Of a stretch of 64,000 nt of DNA, positions 12,350 through 22,604 are shown in pieces. Under the pieces are notes generated by a model. The model was not told the origin of the DNA. It made no database searches and saw nothing but the letters and a program-made list of their open reading frames with translations. The stretch comes from Eupeodes corollae (Eukaryota; Arthropoda; Insecta; Diptera; Syrphidae), in the NCBI RefSeq assembly GCF_945859685.1, contig NC_079147.1, positions 280,465,679 to 280,529,678 of the forward strand, given 5' to 3'. Positions within the stretch are counted from its first letter, which is position 1, and every line of letters starts with the position of its first letter. Made by a program: the position numbers and the translations under genes.

Positions 12350-14484
12350 ATGCAACTCTCGTCAGAATCACACATTTTGTCATTCAATCTCATTTCCAAA
12401 GAAGTTCAACGCGTGGGACTTCGTTTTCAAAAATTTGCAGGCCGACACGATGCTCCGCGTAGAATAAAAAGTGAAAATCTAAAAAAGTGGGACTCCAATG
12501 ATCTGGATATCGATATAAATTATTTGAGGTCATTGGATCCAAAGGAATGGAAGGATCAAGATCATTACGCAGTTTTGGGGTTAGGAAGCCTGAGGTAAAG
12601 TAGTGTTTTAGTTCTTTCGTTTTGTTCTTCTCGCTTCTTTAAGGTAACTCGAGCATGCTAATATTTTGTTTTTTTTTTCTTTTTCCTCCCCCGCTGATGC
12701 CGCCGTCTCGCTCTTAGGTACAATGCTACAGATGATGATATTAGGCGGGCTTATAGAAAAATGGTTCTTCAGCATCATCCCGATAAAAGAAAAGCCAAAG
12801 GCGAGGAGGTCAATGCGGACACGGATTATTTTACATGTATTACCAAGGCTTATGAAATATTAGGTAAGTTCTCTTCAAAATTTTCATCCCGTTTTAGTGT
12901 GCTTAAACTAAAAAGGTATTAATTCAAAAAGGTACTCAAAAGACCAGACGCGCATATGATTCTGTTGACCCCAAGTTCGATGATAACCTACCCAGTCAAT
13001 CGGCAATTGAAAATAATTACTACGATGTCTTTAATAAATACTTTGGACTCAATGCGAGATGGAGCGAAAGAAAGAACGTGCCGGTGTTCGGAAATGAAGA
13101 TGCTAAGCGGGAAGATGTTGACCACTTCTATAGTTTCTGGTATGACTTTGAATCTTGGCGGGAATTCAGCTATCTGGACGAGGAGGACAAAGAGAAGGGC
13201 CAGGATCGTGACGAGAGACGTTGGATCGAGAAGCAGAACAAAGTCGCACGAATCAAGAGAAAAAAGGAAGAAATGTCCAGAATCCGGGCTTTGGTCGATT
13301 TGGCCTATAACAATGATAAGCGGATAACTAAATTTAAGAACGAAGAAAAGCAAAGGAAGCTGGCCTTGAAAAGAGCCAAGATGGATGCTGCCCAAGCCCA
13401 GAAGGAGGAAATGGAGCGAGTTGTAAAGGAGGCCCAGTTAGCGAAAGAGAAGGCCGACAAAGCCGAACAGAAGAGGATCGAGAAGATTCGCGTAGAGAGG
13501 GAACAATACAAGAAGGCTATGAAGAAGGAACGCAAAATGCTCAGAGATCGAGCCAGGGAGAACAACTACTACTCGGCTACTGACAAGGACGTCCTCCGCA
13601 ATATGGAAGGAGTTGAGAGGGTTTGTGAGACCCTCACTTTGGCAGAACTTCAAGATTTAAATAGGAAAATTGAGGAGAACAGCAGTCAGATCTTCTTCGA
13701 TGTGCTAAAGGAAATCGACAACAGGTTGAGTAAAGAACGCGAAGAGAGTAGCCAGGCCAAGATAGAGAATAGGTCGTCTTTGAAGAGTTTGGCCAAGATC
13801 GATCCATGGACAAATGATAGCATTCAGATTTTAATAAAGGCCGTGAATCTATTTCCAGCCGGAACTGCCCAACGATGGGACGTTATAGCCACATTTATGA
13901 ATCAACATGCAAATAGCGAAGTAAATTTTACTTCTAGGGATGTCCTGAGCAAAGCCAAATCCTTGCAACAAGGCGATTTCTCGAAGAGCACTTTGAAGAC
14001 CGAGGCAAACGATGCTGCTTTCCAGAGTTTCCAAAAGTCAAAAAAGGAGATTCAAGTCGTTCCGGATAATGTCTTGGCGGAGGAGTATGATACTGCTACT
14101 GCTAACTCTAACACCAATAATATCAATAATAACAAGAAAAAGTCACCACCACCATCAGCACCAGCTCCGGCACCAACACCTGCGGCTACAACACCAGCTG
14201 CTGCAGAAAATATTGCTCCCACTCTGACTCCCACAGCTCCGGCAGCACAACAAGCATCTAACAAGACACCAACTGTGCAGAATTCATCGGCAAAGACATG
14301 GACTAAGGAAGAACAGGCTCTGTTGGAGCAAGCTATTAAGTCATTTCCTATTTCTACACCGGAACGCTGGGAGAGAATTGCCGAGTGCATCCCCAATCGC
14401 AGCAAGAAGGATTGTTTGAAGCGCGTCAAGGAGTTGGTTGATTTAGTTAATTCCAAAAAGGATGCTAAGCAGGCAACGAAGTAG
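12350..14484 (+). CDS. DNAJC2: DNAJC2/Zuotin (MPP11) ribosome-associated Hsp40, complete
   Basis: Three exons join as 12350-12594, 12718-12863 and 12932-14484, with GT donors (GTAAAG, GTAAGT) and AG acceptors and matching phases 2 and 1. They give 647 residues, close to the roughly 620-650 of the family. The J domain spans about residues 70-150, with DHYAVLGL at its start and the HPD motif at 102-104 that stimulates Hsp70 ATPase. A Zuotin-homology and charged coiled-coil region follows (about 185-350, KEEMERV-like repeats), then a SANT/Myb repeat at about 420-475 (IDPWTNDSIQILI), a P/A/T-rich linker, and a second SANT repeat at about 583-640 (TWTKEEQALLEQAI). The product with Hsp70L1/HSPA14 forms the ribosome-associated complex that chaperones nascent chains; the SANT repeats link vertebrate members to chromatin. 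The third acceptor (12930-12931) has a poor pyrimidine tract, but the alternative AG 16 bp upstream breaks the frame. In Drosophila the equivalent is CG10565. Confidence 0.92.
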
Positions 14485-14952
14485 GTACCTAGATGTTTTA
14501 TTTTGAAATAAAAAAAAAATACCAACAAAATTGTAATTGACAAAGTATTATTGTTTTTATTGTTGTTTTTCTTAAAAGGAAAGGGAAATAGCATCGACTG
14601 TCAACATTCTTTGTTATTTTCGTTTCTATGAACGAACCCATCTAGAAATTTGTATCATTTCAAATATTGGTGTTCTTTGGTTCTCTTTCTGTCATTGTCA
14701 TTGAGCTAGGGCAACACATTTTAGGCTGTCACGAAAATAACGAACATGTGCGCCCTCTTGATAAGCGAAAACATTTTAGCAAAGGCTAAAATTAAATGTA
14801 TTTGTAGTGCATAGAAGACAAGAAATATTCCAATGTGAAACATTTCCATTTTATTTTGTATTCACCACAATATTTGACGGTGAATTTACTCAAAAACTTA
14901 CGATATGTTCACATCAGTATTTTTTTTTACTGTGTTTCAAACGTAAATTATA
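14485..14952. other. DNAJC2 3' flank
   Basis: The 3' UTR of DNAJC2 starts here. A poly(A) signal candidate AATAAA occurs at about 14506, 20 bases after the stop codon. No other gene is seen. Confidence 0.5.
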
Positions 14953-15165
14953 CAGGGTCTGGCAAAAAAGCATCCCGTATTTTAAGATGTTTATATTTAA
15001 AGCTATTTATAGATAAAATGGTAATATTTAAAACGAAGTAATTATTTTATTTAATTTAATGACATAGTATTTAATTTAAAAAATACAATAAAATTGTTCT
15101 GTTAAATTGTTTATTTAAAAATGGATGATTATTTAAAATATGGTAGATCTTTTTGGCGGACCTTG
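14953..15165. mobile_element. TA-flanked MITE, 213 bp
   Basis: The ends CAGGGTCTGGCAAAAAA and, reverse-complemented, CAAGGTCCGCCAAAAAG are flanked by TA at 14951-14952 and 15166-15167. This fits a Tc1/mariner-type miniature element. It has no coding capacity. Confidence 0.65.
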
Positions 15166-15599
15166 TATATGCGTATGATAAACGAATTGACAGGAACCAA
15201 TATTTACTCACAACTAATTTTGAAGGTTTATAAAAAGTTAGTAGGAAAGTTTCATAAAAGTCAAATTATTGAACTTCAAATTGACAGTTTATACGTTTAA
15301 TAAATTATTTCATTTGTCTCACCTTAGGTTATTAATTCTGCTTGTCATGTGCATTCAATTTAAAAATTGTACTTACTTTACCCATTTGTTATAAAAAAAG
15401 GAATTTCATTGGTGCATTTGAATTTGAATTTCTTGGGCAATATGATTTACACGATTGAAAATACTTTTTGATAAAGTTAGTGTTGTTTCTTGTTCGTGGA
15501 ATAGGATGTAGCTGTCAAATTTTCATTAACATTTGCTTTCCCTTATACACTTCAAAAGAAGAAAATTAGCTTCCTTTAGGGGCAAGTTACTGCGTTATT

Positions 15600-16501
15600 A
15601 TTAGTTTAAATCATTGAAACTAATCATTCGAATTTTTTGACAGGCCGTTTATAGCGATCATTAAAAATGTCTCATTGAACAAAATTTCCTGGTTGAAATC
15701 TACCGATAGATTTTACTGAAACATGTCATTGGAACTTGGAACATGAATCAGTTTAACGATTCGTTTCACTTTTGAAGATAAAAGTATCAGCTGTTCAGGA
15801 ATATAAATTTCCGTCTGGAAAATACATTTTTAGCGAAAAATAACTTCGAAAACAAACTTTTTCTCAAAAATCAATTCTTCATCAGAATATAATTTTTATT
15901 TCTAATCAACACGAAAGACAGTCGAATATTGGTTCAAATATTTGTCCGGAATGACTTCAATAATAGCTATAACGGATGTTGTGTTGATGCAAGAAGGGTA
16001 TAATTCCTCGAAAAATTTGGATTTGCAAATTTCATTACGGTCTATTCCATCAGTCCAAAATTTGATCATTTGAAGTTGTGGTGGCTTAAATATTAGTTTC
16101 AAATGCTTAAACAGCTGTTGAGGCCACTTTTGAAAACAAAACTTAAGGGGCCAGCTATACTTATAACCATCAGTAAGTAAAATTTATCAGTTAAAATTGA
16201 AAAGTGGTGAATCTGTAATGTTTTACTGGTGAGCGTTTACATCAATCAGTTAATTTACGTCATTAAATTGTAGCCTTCAGTACAATTAATAAGAAAAAAT
16301 TGGAAGTAATCTAAAATATTAAACTAGTGAGCGATTATAGCAAACAGTAACTTTAAATAAAATTGGAGGTATTAGGTTACCACGAGCTTTAGGAGCCAGT
16401 TATAGCTATCATTGAAATCAATCTCGAAATTGTTGAAAGAACATTTGAAATGCAAATTGCTTGCTGCTCGATCGGAAATCACTTTAATAACATTTACCTT
16501 A
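15600..16501. repeat. Cluster of GGCGCC-ended MITE fragments
   Basis: Partial copies of one repeat recur, including GGCCGTTTATAGCGATCATT (about 15646), GGGGCCAGCTATACTTATAA (about 16147) and GGAGCCAGTTATAGCTATCA (about 16391). They match the ends of the intact copies at 16502-16817 and 49533-49796. Nested or tandem insertion of the same family is the likely cause. No gene is present. Confidence 0.5.
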
Positions 16502-16817
16502 GGCGCCAGATGTAGCTACCATTGAAATCGATCCGGAAAAATGTTTGAATCGATATTTGATGGTGTTTCCCTTTGATTAGAAATGCATATTATACAGTGA
16601 TCACACTAAGAATTTTTTTGAGAAAAAAAGTGTAACTACGTTCCAATTTCCCGCAATTCCAATGACAGATTTCTGTCAGTAAAAATGTTTCGTTGGCTTT
16701 CAATCAGGACATTTTTCAATGACAGATATTTTTAATGAAAGCTATAAACGACCTGCCAAAAAAATTTACAATGTTTGTTTCCAATGCTGAAAAACAATAA
16801 CAGCTGTAACTGGCACC
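16502..16817. mobile_element. GGCGCC-ended MITE, copy 1
   Basis: The left end GGCGCCAGATGTAGCTACC and right end (reverse complement) GGTGCCAGTTACAGCTGTT form imperfect inverted repeats about 316 bp apart. The interior (GGTGTTTCCCTTTGATTAGA) is shared with the copy at 49533-49796. There is no coding sequence. Confidence 0.6.
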
Positions 16818-17214
16818 TTAACATATGACTGTTTCCTTTCCAAAAGTTATGAGTTTCAATTCCACACACAGAAAAAATATTTCCGGAGGATTTTTAATGA
16901 TCGCTATTAAAGACGTGTCAAAAAAATTCCAATTATATGTAAATTAAAAAGGCAATAGACTGATTTATTTTAAAATTATAAAAACCCATAAGAAACAAAA
17001 GCTAAAATATAGTTGGACCATAGATAGGCGCCATTTACTCATATCAATTGATATTAATAAAAACTCGAAGATAATTCGAAAATTGGTAGTTTATTTTTAG
17101 GAAGTAGGTATAACTTAGAGACACGATCAGAAATTAATTTTAATTTAAATCAAATTGTGTGCAATATAAAAAACAACCATTCATGGCAGTGACAGTGCTG
17201 AAACAGTGTAAAAT
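16818..17214. other. No gene seen
   Basis: A+T-rich sequence between the MITE cluster and a Helitron scrap; nothing could be supported. Confidence 0.4.
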
Positions 17215-17455
17215 TATCATCTAGGATGAATGCACTATGGCACACAAATATTCGACTGAGGCGTTGAACAAGACATTGAAAAATAACAACGTCAGATTAT
17301 TTGGCGGCACTCTGTTACTTCTTTCAGGTGATTTCAGACAAACACTTCCCGTTATTCCGCGTTCAACGTAGGCTGATGAGATAAACACGTGCTTAAAATC
17401 ATCGCCACTGTGACGTAATGTTGAAAAAGTGCAACTGAAAGTAAATACGCCTGTT
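17215..17455 (+). pseudogene. Helitron Pif1-like helicase fragment
   Basis: Reading + gives DECTMAHKYSTEALNKTL, then FGGTLLLLSGDFRQTLPV and IPRST. LSGDFRQTLPVIP is the Walker B/motif III region of the Pif1-type helicase carried by Helitrons, and the preceding W of WDE is a stop codon. Two further stops occur in the following 30 codons. It is a short, dead scrap of a rolling-circle transposon, cut off downstream by a LINE at about 17515. Confidence 0.75.
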
Positions 17456-17514
17456 CAAATTCATCCGCTGAAACATTCTCAAAACAACTGTTATTTTAAT
17501 ATTTTGTCACCGTT

Positions 17515-19769
17515 TACAGTGAAACCCAAGTGGGTGAGATCCGCTCCCACTGAATTCTTTTTTAAGGGTATAACATGGTGCCATTATTCTTTTCCCACCA
17601 TGGTCTCGCCATATACATTAGGAATGATGTTGCTTATTAGTTTTTGCCACAATATGGTCTCTGCACAAATTCTTTTTTAATTTTATGTGGTTTAAAATTT
17701 CCGTAAATAAGCAAATCATCCATGATTGCTTCCTTTATCGAAGCCCCAATCTAGACAGAGTGTCAACATCTCGTGAGTTTGATGCTTTGTCTGATTCCAT
17801 CCAAAGAATTGTTTCGTGCTATCCTAGCACTGAAATCGTTGTTACGGGCAATTTCAATGAACACAATTCTTCATGGCTTCAACATTCGGGCCAGACAACA
17901 CCAGAAGAAGTGTGTGCTGAGATCTTCGCTGATTTAAACCACCTAACTCAGCTGGTGAACGAGCCCACTCGAATATCGGACGTGGTAGGACGAGCAGAAA
18001 ACACTCTTGACTTGTTTCTTACCTCTGACCCTTGTAAGTATACTATTAGTATTTTTTCTCTTCTAGGCATATCTGACCATTATGTCATATCAGCAAATTT
18101 CTCGTGTAAAAACTCTCCAGTTAAAGAAAGAGCTCCTAAGAGAACCGTTTGGCAATACGAGAAAGCCAACTGGGACGGTCTTAATAATTATTTTAGGATC
18201 TTTAAATGGTCAATATGCTTCCTAGATAGTGACGTTGATGCCAGCGCTGATATGATCACAAGTTTGATTCTCCTGGGAATGAGAACTTTTACCCCGAATA
18301 GGGTTAAAAGTATCAGGCCTAAGGAAAACGCATGGTTCGATGCGAGCTTGAAAGAGGTTATTAGGGTCAAGAAAGTAAGTTTCCGTTGTTTTAAAGCCAA
18401 TCCAACCAAGAAAACCGGAATAAGTTTGAGCAAGCCAGGAAGGTCTGCAACGCTAATATTCGACGGACCAAATTTTTAAATGACCAACAATTACGGCAAA
18501 ACATACTGTAATGTCCCAAAGGCAGTACAAATTGTTGGTCATTTGTAAAAAATATGAGGAATTTTTCCTCTTCCTCGGTTCCTACGCTCGTTGTCAATGA
18601 CACTCCATTTGTTAGCTCATTAGAGAAACAGATCTCTTTGCTAGGCAGTACGCCAGTGAGTGTTTTGACACCGCCTGTACTTGAGCGAGTTAGTAATTCT
18701 ATGGGGGACATCTTTTTTCGCACTCGTACTGTAGCGAGAGTCCAAAAAAAAAATCATAAATCCGCTGGTCCGGATGGTATCAACGCTGTTGTTCTGAAGA
18801 GGTGTTCTTCAACGCTGGCAAAACCACTGCGTAAGATTTTTCATCTGTCCTTCTCCTCAGGTCTCGTTCCGAGCAGATGGAAAACCGCATTTGTCCAGGC
18901 TATTCCTAAAAAGGCGAATCTTCCTCACCGTCTAATTACTGACCGATTGCTTCTTAATGACCGACAATACGGCTTTCGTAGAAATAGGTCCATTGGTGAT
19001 CTCATGGTTCATTTCACCGAACAGTGGAACAAATCTTTACATAGCTTTGGAGAAACTAGGATTATTGCACTTGATATTTCAAAAACATTTGATAGGGTTT
19101 GGCATCAGGCTCTCATATCGAAAATGCGTGTTTTCGGTTTTCATGAATCCCTCCTTCATTGGATTAGTAATTACATTTCGAATCATTCAATACAAGTTGT
19201 ATTGGATGGATTCAAATCTAAAAATCACAAAACAAATGCTGGTGTGCCCCAGGGCTCTGTTTTATCTCCAACACTCTTTCTCATTTTTATTAATGATCTC
19301 CTGTCTGCAACATCTAATCCAATACATAGTTTCGCTGACGATAGTACTCTTAGCTTTTCATATTCGTTTTCAGACTCACATCCCTCTTCTTCGGATGTGG
19401 AACTGTAACGACAAAATTTGATGAGCTCATTAAATCCCGACCTAAACACCATTATTCAAAGGTTAATAAGAAATAGCGTGGAATTTAATGCTTCAAAAAC
19501 CCAATGTTGTCTTGTATAGTTAAAGTGAGATACAAACCCATGCCATTATCCATGGATGGCGCTTGCATCGAGGAGACTGAACATCTCGATATTCTCGGTA
19601 TGTGTATCACCAAACACCTTTTGTGGAACGATCACATATGAGATATGAGTGCAAGAAGTTGTTCTCCCCCTCTGATCTGGCTGTTATCTACAAGACTTAT
19701 ATACGTCCAAAGCTTGAGTTAAACTCCCATATTTGGGCTGGTGCTTCTGCAACTTACTTAAGCCTCTTG
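17515..19769 (+). pseudogene. Jockey-superfamily-like LINE, copy 1 (endonuclease and RT)
   Basis: An apurinic endonuclease-like C-terminal half is read at 17685-18200 (FYNEHNSSW-like HNSSWLQHSG, RAENTLDLFLTSDP, ISDHYVISA), followed by reverse transcriptase at 18554-19408 with SAGPDGINAVVLKR, QYGFRRNRSIGDL, ALDISKTFDRVWHQAL, AGVPQGSVLSPTLF and the catalytic SFADDSTLSF at about 19331. No RNase H domain is seen. Frameshifts at about 17680 and 18480 and internal stops make it inactive. The 5' end is truncated (starts AGTGAAACCCAAG within Helitron-flanking DNA). A Harbinger element interrupts it at 19770, and its 3' end continues at 21725. Copies 2 and 3 of the same family lie on the minus strand at 34-45 kb. 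Confidence 0.75.
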
Positions 19770-20032
19770 AGTACTTTTTACATTCATCGCGAACTCTCAC
19801 GAATGACACAAATGAGAATTGTCAAACAACAGAAATTATTTTGTATTTAAAGTGAGGGTTATAGAATGAGATCAAAACAAAATTTATTAAAAAAAAGAAT
19901 TTTGCTATTTTTAACAATGAAAAAAATAAAAAAAAGACTTCATGTGCACCCACTTAAAAGAACACGAAAGAATATGTTTCACTTATAGCAAAATTGGAAG
20001 GATATACAACAAAATCTTACCAATATTTTAGG

Positions 20033-20322
20033 ATGTCGAAGGAAAAATTTGATATCATATTTAAAAAAAGACTTAGTTCCGGAACCTTTAAGCTTCAGAA
20101 AAGATATAGTCTGTTCAAAGGAAAAGTTTGTTATATCGCTACGGTAAGATACATGTATTTCTCTTGATCAATCTGGATGAATCTATAACACAGAAAATCA
20201 ATGTCAGCCAAGATTCGATCCCTGCTTTAATTACATCCACTTCGGGATATGACGTAAGAGCAAAATTCGCTGACTGGTGCCTACAGGAAGGAGACGTAAG
20301 CTTTCAGCACAATATGATTTGA
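20033..20322 (+). pseudogene. Harbinger transposase (HARBI1-like) fragments
   Basis: The first piece reads MSKEKFDIIFKK and DLVPEPLSFRKDIVCSKEKF across a frame change, matching the start of the Harbinger nuclease domain. The second piece (to 20322) reads SGYDVRAKFADWCLQEGDV, like the C-terminal tail of the same transposases. The catalytic DDE centre between them is missing, so this is an internally deleted, inactive copy. Confidence 0.65.
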
Positions 20323-20529
20323 AAATGAAAACACCAGCTTTCAATACTTTTATGTAAAAAACATTATTAAATTATATTTATTCAAACAAAACAAAAAATA
20401 CCAGTATTTAATTTCATTAGGTGAAGGTATATAGGAACTCGTTCAGTCTTTCTTTTAACATAGGTATAAACAAAAAAAAAAAAAGGATCAGCACAGGGAT
20501 CTCAAACATTAAAATTAATCATCTTCGAA

Positions 20530-21112
20530 TTCAATGTCATGAAACAATTGAAGTGTCCGCATTTCCAATTTTGATTGTTTTTTTCGGCTCCAGGAATTTG
20601 CACGTTGTGCTAGAGCCAAGAAAAACTTTTCCAGTGATGCTGAGTCAGGTTCATTAAGATCCGTCAGTGCTGCCAAAAAGCTATCGGTATCTGAATCGGA
20701 ATTCTTCTTTTCCTAGGTTGTGTTGCCTGGATTGACTCGGAAGTGCCTCCGACCCACTGGGTACATTTTTGTCCCTTTTGTAGTACTTTCCAAAAGTATC
20801 CCGCAAGTTCTTCCAACGTTCCTCGCATATTTTCACTGAAAACTAAATTTAATACTGGATGCAATTATTAACACATTTTGTTTATATTACTATCTGTATT
20901 TAAAATAAATGCAATATTTTGCCACACATTCTCCTTTTGATATCTATCTGTATGTACCGCTCAGCCTTGCTATAAATTGATAGATTTTGTTGTCCGAGTC
21001 TTGGATCTGCAAAGTTGCCGGAGAAATTTAATATAAAAAGACACTTTTTAGTTCGACTTAAATTTATTATTTTACGGCAAATCTGGTGGGATGCTTGTGG
21101 ACTCGATGACAA
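20530..21112 (-). pseudogene. MADF (Adf1-type Myb/SANT) protein of the Harbinger element
   Basis: The minus strand reads DPRLGQQNLSIYSKAERY, then after a gap or intron CEERWKNLRDTFGKYYKRDK and NVPSGSEALPSQ, then a acidic, serine-rich tail (NSDSDTDSFLAALTDL). This is the MADF DNA-binding domain that many insect Harbinger transposons carry as a second protein. Frame changes are present. Its convergent orientation to the transposase pieces supports a single two-gene element. Confidence 0.7.
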
Positions 21113-21724
21113 CTGAATACTCTACCATGAAATTTATTGAAGAAGATAAAACAAAACGAAATGTCAAACTCTGATCAATTTTGTGAACGCTGCCCATCCA
21201 ATCCACAAGTCTTATAGGTCGATTACATTTAAGCATTTAACAATAGATCATTTAATTTATTTAATAACAGATTTGCTTCAACCTCCATTATCAATCTTTC
21301 GTCAAATTCCTAGAATTATTAAATTTATTTTAATATTTATAATCAACATGTATTTCAATTTATATTTACTTCTTTTCCATATTTTCTTCAGCCATGACCA
21401 ACCACAAAGAAAACAAAAACAAGAGTAATTTGAGGTTAAACTCGCGCGAATAATTCATTCGTTGCAGTGTGGATGGTATGTGGAACGCGAATAGAGTTTG
21501 ACAATTCGTAACGAAAAATTGCAATTCGCTACGAATAATTTTATTTATCAAATTTATCGGATTTTAACAATTTAAATGCTAATATTATTATCTTAACATT
21601 TAAATAAATAAGGTTTCTATCATTTTTTCTGGATATTATGCAGAATTTTGGTCTACGAAGGTTTTAAATCCCATTTGTTCGTTCATTCGACGTTTTTGGT
21701 CGCTCTCATGTGAATAGGGCTTTG

Positions 21725-21976
21725 ATTGCTGATATTACCTCCCCTCCCCTTAACAGTTCAACCGTAATATTCCCGCTTCCAGGAATGCTCATCAGTATAC
21801 CCTCGAGTCCAACTTCTACGTGAATGTGGTATGCCTTACCACACTCTGTTTTTCCAGCCTTTGCAATATTCAGAAATTCAAAACCAATGTGCACCGACTC
21901 TTCCTTTCAACCCCTCTCTTCCTTTCCTATAGCTCACACTGTGTCTTTATATAATAAGGGTAGTATTATCCCCTTG
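21725..21976 (+). mobile_element. 3' end of LINE copy 1
   Basis: The sequence matches the 3' parts of LINE copies 2 and 3 in inverted orientation (for example AACAGTTCAACCGTAATA and GGGTAGTATTATCCCCTT at the terminus). About 165 bp of LINE sequence expected between 19769 and here is missing, so the LINE carried a deletion beside the Harbinger insertion. Confidence 0.7.
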
Positions 21977-22604
21977 AGTATGTGCTTATTGTAAAAAAAA
22001 AAATTCAACCAGTTATGTACATATATACCACATCCTTGCAAACTTACAATAAGTTACTTATATGTAGCAAAATATTCTCTAGAAATTATTTATATGACAA
22101 AACAACGTTTGTGGGGTCAGCTAGTATTTATATAATTTTTGTATTTCTCTTAAAAGAAGAAGTGCAAATACAATTCGATTGTTTCATAAGAGGAGTTCTT
22201 ATTTCTTGGAATTGTTTAAACTCAGCAACATAATTAATCAAAATAATGTTCAATTTTGTTTTTGTTTTGCTTAAAGTCAAGCACATGAAGTCCCTCTTAT
22301 CACATTCTCAGAGCTTGCTTGCTTCTCTTCAGTATCAGTATCAGTAGAAACATTCTAATTTCTCATCTAGGTAACTGAGTGGAGTCCAGTCTTGACAAAA
22401 GTCTCGCGTTTAATGAGCATGAAAATATCGTTGGGCAGTCAGTAACAATTTGACCGTTCATTAAAGAAGTTCTAAAGTATACTACTAACCATAAGCTTGG
22501 TTTGTTTATTCACATAAATATCAATTCCGATAGTTTTTTTTTAATGTTTATAAATCAGTTCTTATAACAAAAACAAAAAGAAAGAAGGAACTAACTCCCA
22601 CGGA
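21977..22604. other. 5' flank of the P450 gene
   Basis: No coding sequence is supported. The promoter and 5' UTR of the P450 gene should lie here. Confidence 0.35.

Larger units (their letters stand above)
19770..21721. mobile_element. PIF/Harbinger transposon, decayed, inserted in LINE copy 1
   Basis: The left end AGTACTTTTTACAT agrees at about 12 of 15 positions with the MITE A end, and the right end (reverse complement AGCCCTATTCACATGAGAGC) matches it closely. The 3-bp TTG flanks both sides (19767-19769 and 21722-21724). The right 300 bp also match the interior of the MITEs at 10788 and 35613 (GTGGAACGCGAAT). Inside are transposase pieces on the plus strand and a MADF protein relic on the minus strand, the two-gene arrangement known for Harbinger elements. 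Confidence 0.7.

Noticed and set aside
14052..14594. 180-codon minus-strand open frame opposite DNAJC2
   Set aside because: It is a shadow of the P/A/T-rich linker and C-terminal SANT coding sequence; its low-complexity content mirrors the sense codons.
17685..19408. LINE open frames as host genes
   Set aside because: They carry endonuclease and reverse transcriptase motifs, occur in several broken copies in the window, and contain frameshifts.
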